In this document: piece after piece, positions 49,641 through 64,000 of the stretch | Layout of the letters: each line of letters begins with the position of its first letter | Numbering within the stretch: the stretch's first letter is position 1 | DNA from: Aptenodytes patagonicus | Taxonomy: Eukaryota > Chordata > Aves > Sphenisciformes > Spheniscidae | DNA: 64,000 nucleotides | NCBI RefSeq assembly: GCF_965638725.1 | Contig: NC_134950.1 | Coordinates: 14,632,101 to 14,696,100 of the forward strand | Direction: 5' to 3' | Made by a program: the position numbers and the translations under genes | The notes under the pieces: model-generated | Told to the model about the DNA's origin: nothing | Database searches by the model: none | Seen by the model: only the letters and a program-made list of their open reading frames with translations

Positions 49641-52139
49641 CTGCTCAGGTTAGAAGGGGTTTACATGAGCACCATAATGAACCAAAAGAAACTTAACCCA
49701 GTGGGAGAAAGGACAACAGTCATGCTGAACTCAACTTCTAAAACAAAAATTAAATACTTTCCATTGCTGTTTACCGATTTTAATACATCACATTTGCTTT
49801 TTCTTCTGATGGTTTTCTCTGCGTCTCAACAAAGACCAATGTGTCATGACCAACTGTAAAAAATATACCTAAGAAAGAAATACATCCTCCTTTCACTTTC
49901 AAGTTTTTCTTTTAGTAAGATTGAAAAGAGCAATGTCCTATTTGCATCTCAGTTTGAGAACTCGTGGTTCACTGTTATCCACAGACAAGACCTGGGAAGC
50001 CTTTCTGTACAACTTGGACAGCCTGGCAATGGAGCGTGAAATGCATCAGGACACTAGTGTTCAGAGACCAATTTCACAGTATATAGATAAAAATGGAACA
50101 AATGAACTATCAGAGTTTTAAGCTCTCAACATTATTTTTTCAAAGTCAGATGGGAAAATGATGAATATCAACATTTTTTAAAGTTATAAAACAAATGCAA
50201 AAATACAATGACTAGAGGAAGTGCAACGGGAGTTGGCATTGTCACCTGGTTTTGGAAGCTAAAGAGAAAGACAACACCAGTCTAGTGATTTTCCAGTCCT
50301 TTTTCTTTAACTTTCTACGAAGGGCACAGATTTGTGTGATCACTGGTTCTGCCTCTCTCACCTTTTACAGCTGTGTTTGACAGCTGCATTTTAAGGCAGC
50401 ATTTTACAGCAACATAACTTTACTCACGTCAGGAGTTATAACCAATGTACACAGCCAGAGAAATCATGAGAATCTGAATAGACTGATCCTGTACATATCA
50501 ATAGCCACTGCAGGACCTCTGTCACTTTGGGTTATTTCCAGGCATTCAGTGAGACAGAAGCAGAGTCAGGGCTTCTGTGAAGCCCTTGTGGTGCATATTA
50601 TCTGAGCAAGTTCTAACAAAGTTTTAGTTTTCCAAAATGTGCACTTTCATTTCTCTTTAGCAATAAGCAACAAACAGTTGCTTCTCTCTGCACCCTTTGA
50701 AGGAAAGTCTCCTTAGAGAGAACTTATTTACCAGCAGCTACTACACAGTGGTACCCAAAATACCGTGAAATATTTTCTGATTCTAAGAGTAGTGACCTGC
50801 ATGGCATCTTAGATATTCCTGCACTGCAGCTTCACATCAAATAGAGATGTTTGATGAAAACACTGTTTAGCATCTGTGGTCTCATTCCTTTCACCTTAAA
50901 TTCATTGAGATAAATTATCTCCCTATGTCCTCCTCTACTCCTTCCACTCTTTGGAGAGGTCTAAGCTTGTGTTCAAGGTCATAGGCTTGGGGGAATTTTT
51001 GTACAGGGAAGCGTGAGATACATTAGAACCAGCTTGCATATATCACCTGTAATACCTATCACAAGGATTACATGTTATTCCTGTGTCAGTATTTGCATAC
51101 AGACATCCCAGCAAGCACATACCATTTCTGAGTCACACCTATCTGTTTAGCTCCCTGTATAAAGTGATACAAAATTAACTACTGGCTTTTTTTCCTTTTT
51201 TTTTTTTTTGAAAGAATGTAACTGCTTGTTCTGCTGTGTCCTTCCTTAGCTCATCCTCAAAGTACAGCAAAACTCCTTGCATACTAACAGAAAATTTCCA
51301 TTCTTTCACTCCTTTTTAGCTATGAAAGCCATTCTTCATTACTGTAGCTTTTACCTTTATCTCTTCTCTGCCCTTCGTTTCTCTTTGATACTTAAGAGGG
51401 AAAGTTCAGCCTTTCCTCACTATACAAACAGTTGCCATGCAACGCTAACCACACTCTGCTATCTGGACTTCTACAAATAGCTTAAGAGACTTGAATGGCA
51501 CCCATCAATCATGATCTTTACACCTCAGGTTTGAACTCAGAGGTTAGATACAAATGCCAACTAAACTTGGGCAGCTTTTTAATTGACACCACGTGTGGGA
51601 TTCATACTCTGTAGGTTTAAACAGGCAAAAAGTTAAGATCTTTTCCCCCATCATCCCAGTTGGCTGCAGAGACTGTAGCTGTGGCATGCATAGTCCGTGG
51701 TGTGCAGTGCACATCCAGGTTGCAGGATGAAGGAGAAACCACACCAAAGATCAGCACCCATTTGCAATGTTGTTGTAGCCGACCTTACTCTTCTCCTCAC
51801 TAATATTCATGCTGTGTCACGTGGCAAACCACTATACAAAACTAGCACCAATGTAATTGTGCCTTCTCAAGAAATCTTAACCTTAATTTTATATGTCTAG
51901 CATCAGGTCAGTCAAAGTTGCAAGGTAGTTTTTTGATACTTTCCAAAGACAGAATTAATAACCAGACTACTGTCATAAATATATTAAGTAACTTTAATGC
52001 TGCTTAGCATGTCATTGTTATATACTTTCATCCCTATACTCCAGTGTAAATGTATTTTATACAATATGAAGTATTTTTAAAAGTATATGGCTCTAGATAA
52101 AATGTTCACAAAACAAGTTGCAATGCAAGTAGAGAATTA

Positions 52140-52154
52140 GAAAAAAAAAAAAAA
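52140..52154. repeat. Poly(A) run
   Basis: About 15 consecutive A on the plus strand, left of the candidate MAL2 poly(A) site. No SINE or retrocopy body recognised. Confidence 0.85.
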
Positions 52155-52544
52155 TCAGCCAGAGAACAAAATCTTTGGAGGATAAACATTTCAGAAAACA
52201 AGATGTATGAAAACATCCCATTGCAGTAATTCAGGATGACCGAGTGGTTCCAGTAGTCAGAAGGGCTGCCACTCACTGCTATGTCATCCATAAGAACCTG
52301 CCCTGGGTCAGCAGGGACTGCAGGGCACTACTGAGGGTGGCTGGTTCTCAGAGATCCTTGTACCTGACAAGTTTGATAAAGTAACCTTCATAGCAGACAC
52401 CAGTCTTGACTCAAGGAGAATGAGTAGGCCTGGGAATGAAGAAGGTCCTGTCTTCCCTTACACAACCACTGCTGGTCTCTGCAGAATATTCAGGTGCACT
52501 GGCAAGATGTGGTGAGCAAGTTGTTTTACGAATGACAGGGAGCC

Positions 52545-52550
52545 TTTATT
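52545..52550 (-). promoter_or_regulatory. Candidate poly(A) signal AATAAA for MAL2
   Basis: TTTATT on the plus strand reads AATAAA on the minus strand. It is the first canonical hexamer I find downstream of the MAL2 stop codon, about 2.77 kb away, of which about 1.5 kb is CR1. Usage is not shown by the sequence. Confidence 0.3.
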
Positions 52551-52701
52551 CTCCCAGGTTACCAATTTGGCACTATTCACAAGACCAAAAATTATTTAGT
52601 AGCATTATAAAAAAAAAAGTTTCACCATCTGCAAAATGGCATGAATGTTAGGGAGCAGAGCGCAGTGCTATTGTTTAGTTTTGTTAAATTAATTTTCTAT
52701 A

Positions 52702-54195
52702 TAGAATCACAGAATCATTTAGGTTGGAAAAGACCTTTAAGATCACAGAGTCCAAGCGTAAACCTAACACTGCCAAATCCACCATAAACCATGTCCCTAA
52801 GCACCACATCTACACGTCTTTTAAACACCTCCAGGGATGGTGACTCAACCACTTCCCCGGGCAGCCTGTTCCAATGCCTGACAACCCTTTCAGTGAAGAA
52901 ACTTTTCCTAATATCCAATCTAAACCTGCCCTGGCACCACTTGAGGCCATTTCCTCTTGTCCTATCACTTGTTACTTGGGAGAAGAGACCGACACCCACC
53001 TCGCTACAGCCTCCTTTCAGGTAGTTGCAGAGAACGATAAGGTCTCCCCTCAGCCTCCTTTTCTCCAGGCTAAACAACCCCAGTTCCCTCAGCCGCTCCT
53101 CACAAGACTTGTGCTCTAGACCCTTCACCAGCTTCATTGCCCTTCTCTGGACACGCTCCAGCACCTCAACGTCCTTCTTGTAGTGAGGGGCCCAAAACTG
53201 AACACAGTATTCGAGGTGCGGCCTCACCAGTGCCGAGTACAGGGGCACGATCACTTCCCTACTCCTGCTGGCCACACTAGTTCTGATACAGGCCAGGATG
53301 CCATTGGCCTTCTACCTGGGCACACTGCCGGCTCATGTTCAGCCGGCTGTCGACCAACACCCCCAGGTCCTTTTCCGACAGGCAGCTTTCCAGCCACTCT
53401 TCCCCAAGCCTGTAGCGCTGCATGGGGTGGTTGTGGCCGAAATGCAGGACCCGGCACTTGGCCTTGTTGAACCTCATACAGTTGGCCTCGGCCCATCGAC
53501 CCAGCCTGTCCAGGTCCCTCTGCAGAGCCTTCCTACCCTCAAGCAGATCAACACTCCCGCCCAACTTGGTGCCATCTGCAAACTTACTGAGGGTGCACTC
53601 AATCCCCTCATCCAGATCATTGATAAAGATGTTGAACAAGACCGGCCCCAAAACTGAGCCCTGGGGAACACCGCTCGTGACTGGCCGCCAACTGGATTGA
53701 ACTCCATTCACCACAACTCTTTGGGCCCAGCCATCCAGACAGCTTTTTACCCAGCGAAGAGTACACCCATCCAAGCCATGAGCAGCCAGCTTCTCTAAGA
53801 GAATGCTGTGGGAAACAGTGTCAAAGGCTTTACCAAAGTCTAGGTAGACAACATCCACAGCCTTTCCCTCATCCACTAAGCAGGTCACCTTGTCATAGAA
53901 GGAGATCGGGTTAGTCAAGCAGGACCTGCCTTTCATGAACCCATGCTGACCGGGCCTGATCACCTGGTTGTCCTGTACGTGCCGCGTGATGGCACTCAAG
54001 ATGATCTGCTCCATAACATTCCCTGGCACCAAGGTCAGACTGACAGGCCTGTAGTTCCCCGGATCCTCCTTCCGGCCCTTCTTGTAGATGGGCATCACAT
54101 TTGTTAACCTCCAGTCATCTGGGACCTCCCCGGTTAGCCAGGACTGCTGATAAATGATGGAAAGTGGCTTGATAAGCACTTCCACCAGCATAATA
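52702..54195 (-). mobile_element. CR1 LINE, 5'-truncated, RT and 3' end, comparatively young
   Basis: Minus-strand CR1. Its 3' terminus, ATTCTGTGATTCTATATAG in sense, is at 52702. Two long open segments, separated by one break, run from [19 protein letters not shown] through [41 protein letters not shown], the C-terminal [33 protein letters not shown] and [11 protein letters not shown]. The 5' truncation lies in the RT. It is the best preserved CR1 here, hence probably the most recent. It has the same orientation as MAL2 and lies in its probable 3' UTR. Confidence 0.95.
52715..53275 (-). pseudogene. CR1 RT C-terminal domain, after a frameshift
   Basis: Continuation of the same CR1 coding sequence in a different frame: [74 protein letters not shown], and on into the 3' UTR. 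Apart from the single shift upstream the domain is open. Confidence 0.88.
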
Positions 54196-54206
54196 TCGCA
54201 TGTCAT
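53277..54206 (-). pseudogene. CR1 RT fragment with FADD changed to FADG
   Basis: About 300 open codons of CR1 reverse transcriptase on the minus strand. Motif A ([14 protein letters not shown]) and PQGSVLGP are intact. The active-site motif reads [10 protein letters not shown]: the second catalytic Asp is a Gly codon (53573-53571). Near 53307-53319 about 5 nt are missing against the CR1 pattern QVAKKANGIL, shifting the frame to a stop. Confidence 0.9.
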
Positions 54207-55315
54207 TATACAACAGGGATACTCAATTGAGGCTCAATTAAACTTCATTTGTGCCAAAAGCAAACTCCATAGTGGGTAGACCGCTTTGCATTCCACTGCT
54301 TTCAGTAAGATGTTGCATAAGCATCTGTCCAAATAAAAACACCTTTACAACACTGCAGGTTTAGAATGCAACAAATAACACACTGCAAGAATTGAGGTCA
54401 GACATTTTTCACCATTTGGTAACATTCCATTCAAATGATATTGACTCACATAATAAGTAACAAATGCAGCACTTGAAGTAACAAAAACAAAGCTGTACTC
54501 CAACAAAGTAAAACAGTGCAAATATTCCTGTTAAACAAAAATATACCATGTATATACACACACAACACAAATGCACTGTTTTGTTTTGCAGTATAAATAG
54601 ATGTGATTAAGCTAAATTCCTAAAACTAATGAACTACTGACTGACAGTCCCAAACAGTTTCCATCTATAAGAATACAGTAAGCTTTAAGGATCAGATGAC
54701 CGTGGCTGGATATGGCTACAAGAGAGTATCAAAAGATTTCACTGGATGGATATTTAAAATATTTTCTCTGTACATCAAAGTTAATAATATATATACTAAC
54801 TTGGTATCACAAAGTCAGCTTGGGCTCTGATCATGCAAGGAGCAGCACACAGAAAACCCATGACTCTACAAGGAGCCTCAAGGCTCTACCTGTGTGGAAT
54901 GCACTGTAAGGCTGCAAAACACTTAAGGCCCAATCCCAGGACTTAACAAGGGGCGAGCTTTTTAGTTGCCTATGCAGTTAACATGTTGGTTTAGTTTCCA
55001 TTTTCTTCCTCTTCCGATTTAGCACTAGAATTCTGTTATCTGCTAATGACACATCCATTTATCCCTGAACTCTATAATACCATACAATGAGTATGCTTCT
55101 AATGAGTACACAATAAAAGTAAAAATTAGAAAGGGAAGAGATGGAAACTTGTTTTCTGTTACGGAAATCCTGATTAGGGGTTATTTGCATTTCAGCACTT
55201 TAAAACAGATTTTAAGCAAAATAAGTCTTTTTGGAATTAGATTACAGTAAAACAGACAAGTAGCACTTAATTTGATCTGAAGTGGAACACTCAGGCATTA
55301 ACACCTCTTCAACTG

Positions 55316-55387
55316 CTATAGCCTCCATCTTCTTAATGCCAGGGCTGTGCTGCAACCATAACAAACAGCTGTTGCAAAGGCAAAAAT
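55316..55387 (-). CDS. MAL2: MAL2 exon 4, C-terminal coding part with stop
   Basis: Last coding exon of MAL2: 23 residues plus the stop codon. On the minus strand a long pyrimidine tract (about 55391-55428) ends CTCTTCTAG and is followed by ATTTTTGCC. The frame reads IFAFATAVCYGC, then STALALRRWRL, then TAG at 55318-55316. This is TM4 plus the short basic cytoplasmic tail of MAL2; the RRW near the C-terminus is characteristic. The last residue is Leu where I recall Pro in mammals. Exons 2, 3 and 4 join in phase 0 to give 133 residues, which with a typical exon 1 of about 44 codons fits the family length of about 176. The exon continues into a 3' UTR towards lower coordinates. Confidence 0.92.
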   Translation of the reverse strand: MFAFATAVCYGCSTALALRRWRL

Positions 55388-57827
55388 CTAGAAGAGGAGC
55401 AGGGAAAAAGAGAAGAAAAAAGAAAAAAGTGAGTCACACATTATATTGGTCTACATTTTTTTTCTATTCTAAATGAATACAGGAACACAAATGATTCAAA
55501 AGTTACCTCCCCCAGCCGAAATGCTTAAGGTAAAGATAGGTTTGGGATCCTCTGAAGTTTTCTTATGAACCTCTCTGTTATAACCCCACGTTATTGCTCT
55601 TAACTTACTTGCTTGCTTCAGAAGACATTTTGAAATAGAATATGAAACAGAATGTCTGCATAAGTTATGGTACAAAGTAATCGTGTGTGTATGTACACCA
55701 CGTATTTCAGTTTTCTCTTATCTAGACTGACCAAACATTTATCTCAGATTTGTTTCCAAGTGAATGCCTTTACCAGCAAACCACTAAGAAGACATCCCTC
55801 GAAACAGCAGAACTCTTTTACTTGCAGAAATACAAAAACAGCTTCAAATCTGGCCTCCTTGATCAGATAACCAGCCATTAGAACAACTTCCTGAGAAACG
55901 CCAGGAAGTTGCTATTGCTCAAGAACTGAACTGAATAGATTTGAACTGAAGGCCATGCCACAGCAAACTTGAATATATAATGTAAACCAGAAGGAAGAAA
56001 TGAGAAACTGAATTGCTGAAAAAAAATTTCTCATATTGTCCAGTGCTAATGATGGATTTTGTCTCTTAGAACATACAAATTCAATCATGTCTTAACAACC
56101 TATCCCTTGCTTTCCATACAAGTGTTCATTTGACAATTAAAGTTTTGAATAGATGCTACACTGTAGAACTATCACCCATATAAAACAAACATCTATTTTT
56201 AATCACAGTATACAAAAGTAATTTTAAAAGACAGAATGTTAGCAACCTTTTATTTTTTTCCATGTAGATCACAGGACTGTTTTAATGAAGTGTTTCAAAG
56301 GATTACAATTTTTTTCTGTATATCCTGACTTTCTAATTATATACTTTTGGAAAAAATGCAGAGGCACTAAAGACTACAGTTATCTGATTCACCATTTCCC
56401 AGTATCTCTTAATTAAAAACACTGAGGCAAGTTACAAAAGAGTCTCCTCCTCCCCTATCTTGACAGGGATTTGAGGGGCTTGAAGAACTGAATTCTCCCT
56501 TGGAAAAATAGTATGGAAGGGGGAAAGGGTCTTTTGGAGTCCCCAGTATCCTGTTGTCAGGCAAAATGACTGAAGTGACTATATATTCAGTGAGATCTGA
56601 ACACACTGAACAAAGATTGAAGAGCTGTACTTAAGGGTAGAATTTGAGATACTTGCTTAGTATAAAGCCCTCCCTTAGTTCAGGCACAGCTATGAGACAC
56701 CACCTCTGTCCTTGTGCTGTATGGCCATACAGGGATCAGATGTGCTTGAGTGTGTTACTGGGAAGTGGGTAATGGCGAGGCACTCTGGACTTCGAGACTG
56801 ACATGCCCACCTCACCCCTTCAGAGACTGGCTTGCCAAAGCAAAAGGCCTTTCCTTCTTATTCTCCTCTTGCAGAGAGCATGTGAACTTTACACGTTACA
56901 TTAATCTGTTTTTATCTTCAGATGAACTGAAGGTGTTTACTGTGCAAAATTTATGGTGTATTTAGTTTTAAGGACAACAGATACCCACAGAAGGTTTTAG
57001 AAGCTTAATAAATATACACAGTTCCCTGAGGTATGCAAGACCCTCTGGATGGTACAAAAAAGAGCGAGCAGTAGTTTTGGTTCTTTAAGATAAGCCTACT
57101 GGCACACCTCTAAGTAGAGGGCACACCTCTAAGTAGAGGGCTGGATGCCCTTCAGGAGTCCAGCCAGGGAGAAAGCTAGAGCCTGGTATATTTTCTGACT
57201 CAGCTATGCACACCCACATCACCAGATACAGTGATTCAGTGATGATGCAACTACAGTGAGAAAAATGCAGTCTGAGCTTAGGCTATCAATAAAAGCACTC
57301 TAATCCTTGCCATAAGAGACAGCAGGGCCCTTACAGATAACTTCTATGCCTGATGTAGTAAGTACGTATCTGGAGCTTCACAAGGAGCTAGTCCAAGGTT
57401 TTTTTTCCCATGGCATATTCAGGACTATCTAAATGGTATAAAAAAAGCAACTGAAAGTTTGAGCACAGGCGTGAAATTCGCACCTGATGCTTTGATGAAG
57501 GCTCAGTTGCTACATTTTTCTTCTATTCTAATAACCAACATTGCTTTTACAAAATATCTTGTCTAAAAATTATAAGCTGTAGCGATCATATATTTAAAAC
57601 ACTACAGTGAAGAGTAGCAACTGAGCACCTATCACGTTAGCATCAGCTTATTTCAATATTTTTTGCATGTCACTGTTAGACACTATTTGCTGCTCTCAAA
57701 GACAATCCTTTCCCTCAGAGCTCCTCTTTCTACTCCAGCTTGCGGTTAAGTTCCCAAGTTGAATGGTTGGCTACAAGGGCTTACAACAGGCTTCTGTTCC
57801 CCAGATACAAATATATGAAATACATAC
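55388..57827 (-). other. MAL2: MAL2 intron 3
   Basis: Intron bounded by the donor gtatgt at 57827 and the acceptor ttctag at 55388. I see no CR1, LTR or RNA gene in it. It contains an exact 19-bp tandem duplication at 57101-57138. The acceptor side has an unusually long, nearly pure pyrimidine tract on the minus strand. Confidence 0.85.
57101..57138. repeat. 19-bp tandem duplication in MAL2 intron 3
   Basis: GGCACACCTCTAAGTAGAG occurs twice in a row without mismatch, indicating a recent slippage or repair duplication. Confidence 0.9.
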
Positions 57828-57986
57828 CGAGGCTGCTATGCTTATGTTATATTCATGATCAGCTAGAATCTTCTCTTGTGTGGTGGAATTGAATTTGCGG
57901 GGAAAGTGATGCAGAGATGTAGTGGCTGCTTGCAGTAGAAAAGCTCCAAAATAAAAGACAAAAGTAACCCCATGGAAAAGAAAATC
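57828..57986 (-). CDS. MAL2: MAL2 exon 3 (MARVEL domain, TM3 and luminal loop)
   Basis: Third coding exon of MAL2, 159 nt, 53 codons, phase 0. On the minus strand the acceptor TTTGCTTTTCAG precedes GATTTTCTT, and the exon ends GCCTCG followed by the donor gtatgt. The first 28 residues form a transmembrane segment containing FVFYFGAFLLQAA, strongly MAL2-like. A hydrophilic loop follows and ends in EYNISIAAS. The loop carries an N-S-T sequon (exon residue 33) at about the place where mammalian MAL2 has its N-glycosylation site, and a second sequon N-I-S (residue 47) close to TM4. The intron to exon 2 is about 5.1 kb and the intron to exon 4 about 2.4 kb. In-frame codons beyond both splice sites are not MAL2-like, which supports the boundaries chosen. 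Confidence 0.93.

Positions 57987-64000
<6,014 letters not shown>

Larger units (their letters stand above)
48014..52519. other. Unassigned DNA, apart from one MIR-like SINE
   Basis: AT-rich with short chance frames. The MIR-like relic at 49430-49640 and poly(T)/poly(A) runs near 51200 and 52140 are the only recognisable items. Part of the right end could be an extension of the MAL2 3' UTR if the signal at 52545 is not used. Confidence 0.5.
52520..55315 (-). other. MAL2: Putative MAL2 3' UTR, including a sense-oriented CR1
   Basis: After the MAL2 stop codon I see no AATAAA or ATTAAA on the minus strand between 55315 and about 54200. The CR1 at 52702-54195 follows. The first AATAAA beyond it is at 52550-52545 (TTTATT on the plus strand), with an ATTAAA further on near 51987. 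The 54.2-55.3 kb part is unique, T-rich in the mRNA sense and free of recognisable repeats, as expected of a 3' UTR. The end point is inference: a non-canonical poly(A) signal before the CR1 would shorten it. Confidence 0.4.

Noticed and set aside
53183..53707. Plus-strand frames opposite the CR1 RT
   Set aside because: Antisense of CR1 coding sequence; no independent signal.

Overview
The window looks like avian nuclear DNA. The evidence is several CR1 LINE copies of different ages, two solo LTRs of a type I recognise from bird genomes, and the spliced exons of a vertebrate MARVEL-domain gene. Most of it is AT-rich, intergenic and non-coding. There is no operon structure, CRISPR array or bacterial/phage gene. 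Nearly all open reading frames outside the features listed are short chance frames.

The only protein-coding gene I can assign firmly is MAL2, on the minus strand at the right end. Exon 2 (63083-63253), exon 3 (57828-57986) and the terminal coding exon 4 (55316-55387) each have matching splice sites and join in phase 0 to give the last 133 residues. Exon 1 and the promoter lie beyond the right edge. No AATAAA is visible on the minus strand between the stop codon and a sense-oriented CR1 at 52702-54195. The mRNA may therefore read through that CR1 to a signal near 52545. From general knowledge of vertebrate synteny, the left part of the window would be the gene-poor interval between MAL2 and CCN3/NOV; this is inference, since neither CCN3 nor COLEC10 is visible here.

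Layout: 1-8665, unassigned AT-rich DNA. 8671-9245, solo LTR 1 with target-site duplication TCATG. 9251-16600, unassigned DNA with a MIR-like SINE near 13400 and an exon-like stretch near 15.2-15.5 kb. 16605-19623, long CR1 with endonuclease and reverse transcriptase, broken. About 19830-21170, a much older CR1/L3-type LINE in the same direction. 23766-24275, old CR1. 28697-28752, 31269-31370 and 36262-36316, CR1 3' tips. 29520-29690, MIR-like. 36574-37678, CR1 interrupted by a nested second CR1 at 37215-37372. 42906-43498, solo LTR 2 with target-site duplication GATGC. About 45130-46060, ancient CR1/L3 fragment. 47872-48013, CR1 tip. 49430-49640, MIR-like. 52702-54195, the youngest-looking CR1. 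54200-64000, MAL2 3' UTR, exons and introns.

I found no convincing undescribed biological system. The more interesting observations are: the CR1 inside the probable MAL2 3' UTR; the two LTRs that share promoter and 3' ends but have unrelated middles; a CRE motif re-created at an LTR/target-site junction; the nested CR1; loss of the reverse transcriptase FADD active site by different routes in two CR1 copies; a near-perfect double E-box palindrome; and one unexplained reading frame whose stop codon overlaps a poly(A) signal.
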